From Deltaproteobacteria bacterium (GTDB lineage Bacteria; Myxococcota_A; UBA9160), in NCBI GenBank assembly GCA_003520425.1, contig DOUU01000005.1, forward strand, positions 4,851 through 12,065: DNA of 7,215 nt, given 5' to 3'. The position numbers and the translations under genes are program-made. The notes under the pieces are model-generated. The model saw nothing but the letters and a program-made list of their open reading frames with translations, was not told where the DNA came from and did no database searches. Shown in pieces: positions 1 through 6,703 of the stretch. Numbering within the stretch: the stretch's first letter is position 1; every line of letters begins with the position of its first letter.

Positions 1-802
1 CGAACTGGACGCGGCTCTTGGCGTAGGCCACGGCCATCTCCAGGCAGCGCGCCGCCCCGCCAATCATCTCAAAGGCAAGGCACACGGTGGCCTCGGACAG
101 GGTTTGCACGAGCGCGCGGCCTGCGCTCCCGGGCCTGCCCACGGCCTTTGCCCGGGCGCCTGCGAGCTCCAGGCGCGCCTGGCGCCGCGTGGGGTCGAGG
201 GAGGGCGGCACTTCGAGCTTCACGCCGGAAGCCCCCCGATCGACACAAAGAAGCGTGATCCCCTCTTCGCCTCGGGTCCCCGGAAGACGCGCCACCACCA
301 GAAGAAGTTCCGCGCAGCCTCCGTCGGAGACGAGCGTCTTCACGCCGTCGAGAACGAAGCTTCCCCCGTCGGCCCGACACTCGACGGACACGCTCTCGAG
401 GTCCCAGCCGCCCGAACTCTCGAGCCATGCCAGGCTCGCCGTCCTCTCCCCCGAGGCAAGCGCGGGCACGAGCACACGCCGGTCCGCCTCGCTGCCGGCG
501 TTCAAGATGGCGTTCGCGGAAAGGCACACCGTCGAGAAGTACGGCGTCGGGACGAGCGCCCGGCCGAGCTCCTCTTGCACGATGCCGAGCTCGAGGAAGG
601 AGAAGCCTTGGCCCCCATAGCTCTCCGGCAGGTGCACGCCTTGCAGCCCGAGCTCCGTCGCCATTCGCTTCCAGAGTGCCTTGTCGAAGCCCTCGGGCGT
701 CTCCATCGTGCGACGCACCTCGGCCATCGGCGCGGCCTCGGCGAGGAAACGGCGCAGCGTCTCCCGGAACTGCTCCTGCTCGTCGCTGAACGCAAAATCC
801 AC
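1..802 (-). CDS. Acyl-CoA dehydrogenase, N-terminal 267 residues (3' end outside window)
   Basis: The frame opens at GTG 802, four bases after the previous TAG, and stays open to the left edge (267 codons). It starts MDFAFSDEQEQFRETLRRFL, the textbook N-terminus of the FAD-dependent acyl-CoA dehydrogenase fold, followed by LPESYGGQGF (58-67) and LGIVQEELGRALVPTP (72-87). The middle beta domain shows FVLDGVKTLVSDG (149-161) and a PSLDPTRRQA segment (200-209). The last visible part, GGAARCLEMAVAYAKSRVQF, enters the C-terminal helical domain. Where housekeeping dehydrogenases read TEPxAGSD, this has AWLESSGGWD (125-134), typical of the divergent FadE proteins that work as heteromers in steroid side-chain oxidation (ChsE type). 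The C-terminal domain with the catalytic Glu is off the window, so activity cannot be judged. The ribosome site is weak (GGAAG, ten bases upstream), suggesting translational coupling to the ligase gene. It would desaturate the CoA esters made by the neighbouring ligases. Confidence 0.9.
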   Translation of the reverse strand, partial: MDFAFSDEQEQFRETLRRFLAEAAPMAEVRRTMETPEGFDKALWKRMATELGLQGVHLPESYGGQGFSFLELGIVQEELGRALVPTPYFSTVCLSANAILNAGSEADRRVLVPALASGERTASLAWLESSGGWDLESVSVECRADGGSFVLDGVKTLVSDGGCAELLLVVARLPGTRGEEGITLLCVDRGASGVKLEVPPSLDPTRRQARLELAGARAKAVGRPGSAGRALVQTLSEATVCLAFEMIGGAARCLEMAVAYAKSRVQF

Positions 803-806
803 GCAG

Positions 807-2363
807 CTAGATCTTCCGCTCGCGACCCTCCCAGTAGGGGTCCCGCAGCTTTCGTTTGTAGAGCTTCCCGTTCGGGTCGCGCGGCAGCGCATCCAGGAAG
901 TCGATGCTCTTCGGCATCTTGTATTTTGCGATCCGACCGGCGCAAAACGCCAGGATCTCCTGCGCGAGAGCCGGGCTCGCGTCGACGCCTGCGGCGGGCT
1001 CGATCACGGCCTTCACCTGCTCGCCCCAGTCGGCATCGGGAATCCCAAAGACCGCAGCGTCTCCCACCTTGGGGTGAGCCAGCAGCGCAGCCTCCACCTC
1101 GGCGGGATAGATGTTGACGCCGCCCGAGATGATCATGTCGCTCTTGCGATCGCACAGAAAGAGATAGCCGTCCTCGTTCAGGTAGCCGACGTCGCCCACG
1201 GTGAAGAAGCCCTCGCGGCGGTTCGCCTCGGTCTTGGCCTTGTCCTTGTGGTACTCGAACGCCGCTGCCCCGAGCGCCATGTAGACCGTGCCTGCCTCGC
1301 TCACGGGCTTTTCCTTGCCCTCATCATCGAGGATTCGAATCGCCGAGCCCGGCCATGCCTTCCCGACGGTCCCCGGATAACGCAGCCATTCCTGGGGCGA
1401 AACGAGCGTGCCTCCGCCTTCGGTGGCCGCGTAGTACTCGTAGATCGTTGGCCCCCACCATTCGATCATCTTCCGCTTGATGTCCGGCGGGCACGGGGCC
1501 GCCGCATGCACCATGGTGCGCAGCGACGAGACGTCGTAGCGCGCCCGCACCTCGGCGGGAAGCGCGAGCAGACGATGGAACTGCGTCGGCACCATGTGGC
1601 TCGTGGTGACCCGCCGTCTCTCAATCGCCTTGAGGCAGCCCTCGGGCGTCCACTTGTCCATGAGCACGAGGGTGTGGCCCATGTGGAGCGAGCAGCTCGC
1701 GAAGGTGAGGACCGCGGTGTGGTAGAGCGGGGACCCGCACAGGTGGACGTTCCCGTCTTGGGGCTTGATGCCGAACATCTGAAGGAACGCCGTGAACAGC
1801 GTCGCCACGGTGTCAGGATCGAGCGGCGCAAGGCCGCGCCGCACACCTTTCGGGCGACCTGTCGTGCCCGAGGTGTAGAACATCACCGATCCGGCCGAAC
1901 GATCCTCGGGGAGCGACGTCGGCTGGCGCTCCTTCCACTCCGCGAGGGACCGGAATCCCGGCACCTGCCCGATCGCAAAGCGGGCGTGCGCCGGGAATCC
2001 GAGCTCCTCCATGGCGGCCTTGGCGGGGGCTGCGAAGCGCGCGTCGGCAATGAAGGCCTTCGCCTCGCAGTCCCGAACGATGTAGGCGATCTCCGGCGCC
2101 GCCAGGTGATGGTTGATCGGCGTGAGATACCAGCCAGCTTGCAGCGCAGCGAGGTAGAGCTCGATCATCGGTGCGCCGTTCGGCAGCACGACGGCGATGC
2201 AGTCGCCTTTGTCAAGGCCGAGCTCCCGCAGCCCATGCACGATCTGGTTGCAGCCGGCGAGGAGCTCGCCGGCTTTCACCTCGCGTTCGCCGCCTTCCGG
2301 CGGCTCGACGAGGGCGAGATGATCGGGATTGGCCTGTGCGAAGGCCCAGAAGCTCTGCGCCAT
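807..2363 (-). CDS. Acyl-CoA synthetase, second FadD branch (FadD4-like)
   Basis: This 518-residue ANL-superfamily fatty-acid/carboxylate CoA ligase is complete and of normal length. Motifs in order: P-loop YTSGTTGRPKG (163-173); SPLYHTA (211-217); HMVPTQFHRLL (256-266), the usual substrate-channel segment; adenine motif YEYYAATEGGG (308-318); Asp391 in VGDVGYL; hinge DRKSDMIISGGVNIYPAEVE (405-424); catalytic Lys500 in PRDPNGKLYKRKL; and a C-terminal YWEGRERKI tail that I associate with the mycobacterial FadD4 group. ATG 2363 is preferred over the adjacent in-frame GTG 2366 because AGGAG then has the optimal six-base spacing. It is clearly not a recent duplicate of the upstream ligase: its P-loop (TSGTTG versus TGGTTG), adenine motif and tail all differ. 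The two enzymes probably activate different intermediates or side-chain lengths. Substrate cannot be read from the sequence. Confidence 0.9.
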   Translation of the reverse strand: MAQSFWAFAQANPDHLALVEPPEGGEREVKAGELLAGCNQIVHGLRELGLDKGDCIAVVLPNGAPMIELYLAALQAGWYLTPINHHLAAPEIAYIVRDCEAKAFIADARFAAPAKAAMEELGFPAHARFAIGQVPGFRSLAEWKERQPTSLPEDRSAGSVMFYTSGTTGRPKGVRRGLAPLDPDTVATLFTAFLQMFGIKPQDGNVHLCGSPLYHTAVLTFASCSLHMGHTLVLMDKWTPEGCLKAIERRRVTTSHMVPTQFHRLLALPAEVRARYDVSSLRTMVHAAAPCPPDIKRKMIEWWGPTIYEYYAATEGGGTLVSPQEWLRYPGTVGKAWPGSAIRILDDEGKEKPVSEAGTVYMALGAAAFEYHKDKAKTEANRREGFFTVGDVGYLNEDGYLFLCDRKSDMIISGGVNIYPAEVEAALLAHPKVGDAAVFGIPDADWGEQVKAVIEPAAGVDASPALAQEILAFCAGRIAKYKMPKSIDFLDALPRDPNGKLYKRKLRDPYWEGRERKI

Positions 2364-2369
2364 CACGGA

Positions 2370-2374
2370 CTCCT
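2370..2374 (-). promoter_or_regulatory. Ribosome binding site of the FadD4-like gene
   Basis: AGGAG on the minus strand is six bases before ATG 2363 and only three before the adjacent in-frame GTG 2366, so it favours the ATG. It lies in the 20-base gap after the FadD19-like gene, the largest gap in the window. Confidence 0.7.
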
Positions 2375-2383
2375 GTGTTGGGC

Positions 2384-3988
2384 TTACGCCTTTGCCGAGC
2401 GATCGATCACGAACTGCTTGGCCCAGGGATAGTCGGGCTTGCCGCTCGGCGAGCGCACCATCTGGTCCACAAAATGCACCTCGCGCGGCACCTTGTATCC
2501 CGCGATGCGCGCGCGGCAGTGCGCCGCCAGCTCGTCAAAGCTGGGTGATAGGCCCGGACGCGCCTGGACGATCGCGGTCACCCGCTCGCCCCAGCGCGCA
2601 TCGGGCACGCCCACCACGACCGCGTCAAAGATTGCGGGATGGCTCTTCAGCGCGTTCTCGACCTCTTCGGGGAAGATCTTCTCCCCCCCGGAGTTGATGC
2701 AGATCGAGCCGCGACCAAAGACGGTGACGCTGCCGTCGGCCTCGGGCCGGCCGAGATCGCCCGGCAAAACCCAGCGCACTCCGTCCTTTACGACGAACGT
2801 GCGCGCCGTCTTCTGCGCGTCGCCGTAGTAGCCGAGAGGGATGCGCCCGCGCAGCGCGACGCGACCCGTGCGGCCGCTGCCCGGCGGGATCGGCTCGAGC
2901 TCGTCATCGAGCACCGCAGTATTCGCATTCATGCGGAAGCGGATGCCGCCGGTGGCTTGGACGCCTCCGGCATCCCCGCCCTGGGAGCCGGTCTCCGATG
3001 CTCCATACGCGTCCAAGATCACGAGCTGGGGCAGATGGGCTTTGAGCTCGTCTTTCACGGCCTGCGAGAGGATCGCCCCTGCCGACGAGAGAACCATGAG
3101 CGAGGAGAGGTCCCAGGCCGGGTCGCGGTCGGCGAGCGCCGCGGCAAGGGGTCGCGCCATCGCGTCCCCCACCACGGAGATCGAGAGCGGACGCTCGTTC
3201 GCGACCTGCTCCCAGACGAGGCGCGGCTCAAAGCGCGGCACGAGCACCGCCTTCCAGCCCTGGAACATCGCAATCATGGTGCCGAGCTGTGCGGCACCGT
3301 GGATGAGGGGCGCCGCGGACATCCCCGCCATGGGCGGCTTCGCCTTCGCGCGTTCGGCCACCTCCTCCGCGCGTTCGGGGGGCGGCCCGGCCGGGTTCGC
3401 ACCCATGAGGCAAGAGAAGAAGGCGTCCTCATGCCGCCACATCACACCCTTCGGCATTCCCGTCGTGCCGCCGGTGTAGATGATGTAGAGGTCGTCGGGC
3501 GAGCGCTCCGCGAACTGGCGCTTGGGCGAAGCCGACGCCAGCGCCTCCTCGTAGGGCACCGCGCCAAGCGGCGAGCTGTCTGTGCCGCTGCCATCGTCGA
3601 CGACGATGAAGTGCCGCAGCTTCGGCACGCGCTCGCTCACCGCGGAAACGCGCGGGCTGAGCTCGCGCTGGTGGAGCAGGGCCACCAGATCGGCGTCGTC
3701 GAACAGATACTGCAGCTCCTCGGCGACGTAGCGGAAGTTCACGTTGATCGGCACGGCTCGCAGCTTGAACGCTGCGAACATGGCCTCGATGTACTCGGCC
3801 GAGTTGTACAGGTAAAGACCGACATGATCGCCGGGTCCCACACCCTGGCCCGCGAGGTGATGGGCCAGGCGGTTCGCACGCTCCTCGAGCTGCGCAAAGG
3901 TGCGGCGCTGCGGGCCTACGACGAGCGCGTCGCGCTCGGGGACCACGTCGACGATCGACTCGAACAGATCCGCCAGATTGAAATGCAC
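2384..3988 (-). CDS. Acyl-CoA synthetase, FadD19-like (steroid side-chain CoA ligase)
   Basis: This 534-residue ATP-dependent CoA ligase of the ANL superfamily makes an acyl-adenylate and then the CoA thioester. GTG 3988 is the start: the protein then begins HFNLADLFESIVD, the normal opening of this branch, and GGAGCAGG lies eight bases upstream (counted from GGAG). Core motifs in order: P-loop YTGGTTGMPKG (171-181) followed by VMWRHED; PPMAG...PLIHGA (218-231); GDAMARP (274-280); adenine motif AYGASETG (328-335); ribose-binding Asp411 in PGD; hinge GRGSICINSGGEKIFPEE (425-442); catalytic Lys517 in SPSGKPDY. From memory, NVNFRYV, YTGGTTGxPKGVMWRHED, GDAMARPL, GRGSxxINSGGEK and RSPxGKPDYxWAK are near-identical in mycobacterial FadD19, which activates the C26 carboxylate of cholesterol-type side chains. 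Another FadD of the same clade (FadD17, FadD3-like) is possible, so I give no symbol. The TAA stop lies 20 bases before the next gene. Confidence 0.9.
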   Translation of the reverse strand: MHFNLADLFESIVDVVPERDALVVGPQRRTFAQLEERANRLAHHLAGQGVGPGDHVGLYLYNSAEYIEAMFAAFKLRAVPINVNFRYVAEELQYLFDDADLVALLHQRELSPRVSAVSERVPKLRHFIVVDDGSGTDSSPLGAVPYEEALASASPKRQFAERSPDDLYIIYTGGTTGMPKGVMWRHEDAFFSCLMGANPAGPPPERAEEVAERAKAKPPMAGMSAAPLIHGAAQLGTMIAMFQGWKAVLVPRFEPRLVWEQVANERPLSISVVGDAMARPLAAALADRDPAWDLSSLMVLSSAGAILSQAVKDELKAHLPQLVILDAYGASETGSQGGDAGGVQATGGIRFRMNANTAVLDDELEPIPPGSGRTGRVALRGRIPLGYYGDAQKTARTFVVKDGVRWVLPGDLGRPEADGSVTVFGRGSICINSGGEKIFPEEVENALKSHPAIFDAVVVGVPDARWGERVTAIVQARPGLSPSFDELAAHCRARIAGYKVPREVHFVDQMVRSPSGKPDYPWAKQFVIDRSAKA

Positions 3989-5145
3989 TAGGCCTGCTCC
4001 GCGCCGACGATCCACATCGAGAAGAACTGGGAGCCGCCGCCGTAGGCGTGACCCAGCGCAAGGCGCGCACCTTCCACCTGATGCTCACCTGCCATCCCGC
4101 GCACCTGCAGCGCCGCCTCGGCAAAACGCAGCATGCCCGAGGCGCCGATCGGATTGGACGAGAGGACTCCACCCGAAGCGTTGACGGGCATGTCGCCGTC
4201 GAGCGCCGTGGCTCCCTCGTAGGTCATCTTCCAGCCCTCGCCTTCGGGTGCAAATCCGAGGTTCTCCATCCACATGGGCTCGAACCAAGAGAACGGGACG
4301 TAGATCTCCGCCACATCGAGTTCGCGGCGCGGATCGCGGATGCCGGCCTTCTTGTAGAGCTCGGCGGCGCAGTCGCGCCCCGCCCGGGGATTCACCTGGT
4401 CGCGTCCCGCGAACATGGTGGGCTCACTCTTCATCGCCGTCGCGCGAACCCACGCCGGCCGATGGGGGGCGCGCTTTGCGGCGTCCGCGCTCGCGAGCAC
4501 CATGGCGCAGGCCCCGTCCGACGAAGGACAGGTCTCAAGGTAGCGGATCGGATCCCACAGCATGGGCGAGTTCGCAATCTGCTCGAAGCTGATGTCGGGA
4601 AAGACAAGGTGGGAGTAGGGATTCTTGAGTGCGTTCTTCCGGTCTTTGAGTGCGACACGGATTCCCGTATCCTCGGGCGCTCCGGAGCGGCGGATGTAGG
4701 CGCGGATCAGGGGCGAGAAATAGCCTCCCGCGCCCGCCACGATCGCCTGCTGAAACGGCACGTGGACGGTGAGCGCCCACATGGCATTGCTCTCCGACTG
4801 CTTCTCGAAGGCGACCGTCAGCACACGCTCGTGAACTCCGGCCTGCACCAGGCTGGCCGCGACGATCGCGGTGGAGCCTCCGACGCTGCCGGCCGTATGC
4901 ACGCGCAGCATGGGCTTGCCCACCGCCCCGAGAGCATCCGCCAGATAGAGCTCGGGCATGACGACGCCCTCGAACATGTCTGGCGCCTTCCCCACCACCA
5001 CGGCATCGATCTCGCGCCAGGAAAGGCCTGCATCGTCCAGCGCGCGCTGCGCCGCCTCGCGCACAAGACCCGCGATGGAGACGTCAATGCGCTTGACGTC
5101 GTGCTTGGTCTGGCCGACTCCGATGACGGCGCAGGGATGGCCCAC
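3988..5145 (-). CDS. Thiolase-fold lipid-transfer-protein family enzyme (Ltp3-like), probable side-chain aldolase
   Basis: This is a 385-residue thiolase-superfamily protein of the SCP-x/Ltp branch. GTG 5145 is the chosen start: GGAGGGGAG lies six bases before it, and the protein then begins at the family's conserved first strand (AVIGVGQTKHDV). An ATG at 5190 would add 15 non-conserved residues inside the previous gene. Landmarks: RVHTAGSVGGSTA (81-93), where Ser87 sits at the usual nucleophilic Cys; FEKQSESN (113-120); CPSSDGACAMVLAS (206-219); a long aromatic loop YVPFSWFEPMWMENLGF (282-298); NASGGVLSSNPIGASG (322-337), with Asn331 in place of the GHP histidine; and LALGHAYGGGS (362-372), keeping His366. 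Length and order match my memory of Ltp3 (about 394), encoded right after Ltp4. Loss of both Cys and the first His argues against acyl transfer; retro-aldol cleavage with a DUF35 partner is the best inference. Its TAG shares one base with the next gene's GTG. Confidence 0.87.
   Translation of the reverse strand: MGHPCAVIGVGQTKHDVKRIDVSIAGLVREAAQRALDDAGLSWREIDAVVVGKAPDMFEGVVMPELYLADALGAVGKPMLRVHTAGSVGGSTAIVAASLVQAGVHERVLTVAFEKQSESNAMWALTVHVPFQQAIVAGAGGYFSPLIRAYIRRSGAPEDTGIRVALKDRKNALKNPYSHLVFPDISFEQIANSPMLWDPIRYLETCPSSDGACAMVLASADAAKRAPHRPAWVRATAMKSEPTMFAGRDQVNPRAGRDCAAELYKKAGIRDPRRELDVAEIYVPFSWFEPMWMENLGFAPEGEGWKMTYEGATALDGDMPVNASGGVLSSNPIGASGMLRFAEAALQVRGMAGEHQVEGARLALGHAYGGGSQFFSMWIVGAEQA
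3993..4000 (-). promoter_or_regulatory. Ribosome binding site of the FadD19-like gene
   Basis: GGAGCAGG on the minus strand, within the last codons of the upstream thiolase-fold gene, lies four bases before GTG 3988 (eight from the GGAG core). The junction reads TAGTG, a one-base stop/start overlap typical of coupled translation. Confidence 0.65.
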
Positions 5146-5147
5146 GG

Positions 5148-6203
5148 TCAGCTCCCCTCCAGCACGCAGACCAGGTTTTGTTGGAGGCACGGCCCCGAGG
5201 TCGCGTGCGCGAGGGTGCGCTTGGCTTCGCCATCCAAAATGCGCTGCGCGGCTTCACCGATCCTTGTCAGCCCCGCCACCATCAGCGCGTTCGCGGCCAG
5301 CGCGCCGCCGGAGGGATTGATCTTGACGCCGTCCGCCAAGCCGAGCGCCTCGCACAGGATGAGCTCCTGGTGCGAAAAGGGAGCATGCAACTCCGCCAGG
5401 TCGAAACGACCCGAACGCGCACCCGCCCGCTCGGCCGCAAGGGCGGTCGAGGGCGAGCGCGTGAGATCGCGCAGGCCAAAGTCGTGGCTTTCGATGCGGT
5501 GGTCGATGCCACGGATCCATGCCGGCCGCTTTGCCACCTTGCGCGCGAGATCCCCAGCTGCAATCACCACGGCCGCGGCGCCGTCGCTGATCGGCGAGCA
5601 GTCGTGTCTGCGGAGCGGCGACGCGTAGTAGGGTTCCGCGAGCAGGGTCGCCGGATCCACGTCGCCGCGCAGCTGCGCGTTCGGGTTGCTTCGGGCGCTC
5701 CGCCGGCTGCGCGCCACCACCTCGGCCATGTCCTTTTCCGTGTAGCGGCCGGAGTCAAGCAGAAGACGCGCCTGCAGAGCCGCCAGGCTCACCGCGTCGA
5801 TTCCGAGGGGTGCCACCGTGTAGGGATCGAACTGCAGGTTCAGCACCGCCGCGGGATCCCCCATCGAGCTCTTGCCGAAGCTGTAGACGAGGGCGGAGTC
5901 GACCTCGCCGGTCTGAAGCTTCACCCAGGCCTCGTAGAGGGCAAAGGCGCCGTCCATCTCGACGTGCGACTCCGAGATGGGGGGCCAGGCGCCTACAGCA
6001 TCGAGCGCCGAGACGAAGGCGAAGGGCTGGCCTGCCACGTAGTCGCAGCTGCCAGACACCGTGAAGCCAATCTCCCGCTTCGGGATGCCGGAGCGGGCGA
6101 CCGCCTCCTGGACCACGGGCATCAGGATCTCGACCTCGTTCGCGTCCAGCTCCCGGCGCTTGGCCTTGGCCTGGGTGAAGGACACGATCGCCACCTCGCG
6201 CAT
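5148..6203 (-). CDS. Thiolase-fold lipid-transfer-protein family enzyme (Ltp4-like), probable side-chain aldolase subunit
   Basis: This 351-residue protein is a thiolase-superfamily member of the SCP-x/'lipid-transfer protein' branch. The N-terminal half opens with VAIVSFTQAKAK and includes SGSCDY (51-55) and the helix DGAFALYEAW (84-93), where classical thiolases carry the nucleophile. By hand alignment to the human SCP-x motif NCSTGSTAL, the cysteine position falls at Glu82. CSPISDGAAAVVIA (202-215) is the usual thiolase segment. The C-terminal half has INPSGGALAANAL (295-307), without the GHP histidine, but keeps LAHATSGPC (His333, Cys339). It is short for a thiolase (usually about 390) and close to my memory of M. 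tuberculosis Ltp4 (about 354). The ATG follows the previous TAG directly, with AAGGAG nine bases upstream. Classical thiolysis is unlikely without the Cys. Retro-aldol cleavage, or a non-catalytic subunit paired with the next gene's product, is the inference. Confidence 0.85.
   Translation of the reverse strand: MREVAIVSFTQAKAKRRELDANEVEILMPVVQEAVARSGIPKREIGFTVSGSCDYVAGQPFAFVSALDAVGAWPPISESHVEMDGAFALYEAWVKLQTGEVDSALVYSFGKSSMGDPAAVLNLQFDPYTVAPLGIDAVSLAALQARLLLDSGRYTEKDMAEVVARSRRSARSNPNAQLRGDVDPATLLAEPYYASPLRRHDCSPISDGAAAVVIAAGDLARKVAKRPAWIRGIDHRIESHDFGLRDLTRSPSTALAAERAGARSGRFDLAELHAPFSHQELILCEALGLADGVKINPSGGALAANALMVAGLTRIGEAAQRILDGEAKRTLAHATSGPCLQQNLVCVLEGS
5152..5160 (-). promoter_or_regulatory. 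Strong ribosome binding site deciding the GTG start at 5145
   Basis: GGAGGGGAG on the minus strand is followed by CTGACC and then GTG 5145, giving ideal spacing. It overlaps the last codons of the upstream thiolase-fold gene (TGA at 5148-5150) and is the strongest ribosome site in the window. It argues against an ATG start at 5190. Confidence 0.75.
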
Positions 6204-6692
6204 CTACAGATGCTCCTTGAATGAGTCGAACGGCGCGTCCGGCTCGGCGAGAGGACGGAAGTAGCGGATGTTTCCAAAGCTCGTCGTCCACTCCTCCCGG
6301 GGCGCCCAGACGGCTTCGACCCGCATGCCCATGCGGACTTGATCGAAGGGACATTCCTGGATCAGGGCGAAAAACGGAATGTCGGCCCCATCCAGCAGGA
6401 TGTGGGCGGCCGCGTAGGGCGGTTTCACGCTCAGGTTCTCCGAAGGAATCCGCACGATGCAGAAGGTCGTCACGGTGCCCTTGCCCGAGATCTCGACCTC
6501 CTCTTGCGTGGCGACGCCGCAGCGCGGGCACGAGCCGCGGGGGGGGACATACACCTTGCGACAAGAGGGGCAGCGCTGACCGAGGATGCGCCCCTCGCTC
6601 ATGCCGCGCAGGAATCGCGCCGAGGCCCGACCGGCGGTGTAGGAGTACTCGAGCCGGATGGGGGTCTTGATGCTCGTGACGGGCTCGCTCAT
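6204..6692 (-). CDS. Zn-ribbon OB-fold (DUF35) protein, thiolase/aldolase partner subunit
   Basis: This 162-residue DUF35 protein has the classical layout: an N-terminal helix (about 15-38, EYSYTAGRASARFLRGM), a rubredoxin-like zinc ribbon with Cys41, Cys44, Cys55 and Cys58 (CPSC...CPRC, with VPPRG between), and an OB-fold from about 63 to 150 containing PPYAAAHILLDGADIPFF. I chose ATG 6692 over the ATG 30 bases upstream for two reasons. GGAGAAGG lies directly before it. The earlier start would also overlap the end of the preceding gene and add a non-conserved leader. The family includes ChsH2's C-terminal domain, which binds the aldolase Ltp2, and partners of the archaeal HMG-CoA pathway thiolase. 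The gene sits between a ribbon-less DUF35 and two thiolase-fold genes, and its TAG stop (6204-6206) abuts the next ATG with no gap. It most likely forms a complex with one or both thiolase-fold proteins. Confidence 0.9.
   Translation of the reverse strand: MSEPVTSIKTPIRLEYSYTAGRASARFLRGMSEGRILGQRCPSCRKVYVPPRGSCPRCGVATQEEVEISGKGTVTTFCIVRIPSENLSVKPPYAAAHILLDGADIPFFALIQECPFDQVRMGMRVEAVWAPREEWTTSFGNIRYFRPLAEPDAPFDSFKEHL
6213..6218 (-). promoter_or_regulatory. Ribosome binding site of the 351-residue thiolase-fold gene
   Basis: AAGGAG on the minus strand sits nine bases before ATG 6203. It lies inside the final codons of the Zn-ribbon DUF35 gene, whose TAG directly touches the ATG, so the two genes are likely translationally coupled. 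Confidence 0.7.
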
Positions 6693-6694
6693 CG

Positions 6695-6702
6695 CCTTCT
6701 CC
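6695..6702 (-). promoter_or_regulatory. Ribosome binding site deciding the start of the Zn-ribbon DUF35 gene
   Basis: GGAGAAGG on the minus strand ends two bases before ATG 6692, and its GGAG core is six bases away. It lies just after the TAG of the preceding gene and excludes the ATG at 6722 as the better start. Confidence 0.75.
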
Positions 6703-6703
6703 G

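Noticed and set aside
681..2432. A 583-codon open frame on the plus strand opposite the FadD4-like ligase
   Set aside because: It is antisense to a gene with all ANL motifs in order. Its translation is rich in Arg/His/Ala with no recognisable domain, as expected from a mirrored frame in GC-rich DNA.
2639..3991. A 450-codon open frame on the plus strand opposite the FadD19-like ligase
   Set aside because: It is a low-complexity Arg/Gly/His translation antisense to a confidently identified enzyme; a composition artefact.
3989..4015. ATG start at 4015 for the FadD19-like ligase
   Set aside because: The extra nine residues (MDRRRGAGL) are not typical of the family. GTG 3988 gives the usual xFNLADLFE opening with a well-spaced ribosome site.
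5146..5190. ATG start at 5190 for the 385-residue thiolase-fold protein
   Set aside because: It would overlap the previous gene and add 15 non-conserved residues. GTG 5145 has the GGAGGGGAG site and begins at the conserved first strand.
4048..5628. A 526-codon open frame on the plus strand across both thiolase-fold genes
   Set aside because: It spans two real minus-strand genes and their junction, is Arg/His-rich and shows no family motif. GC-rich codon bias keeps this frame free of stops.
5148..6203. Frameshift or pseudogene as the reason for the short thiolase-fold protein
   Set aside because: The frame is intact from a well-placed ATG to a TGA next to the following start. Both halves of the fold are present, and about 350 residues is, as I recall, normal for the Ltp4 type.
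5178..6224. A 348-codon open frame on the plus strand opposite the 351-residue thiolase-fold gene
   Set aside because: It mirrors the real gene almost end to end and has no domain signature of its own.
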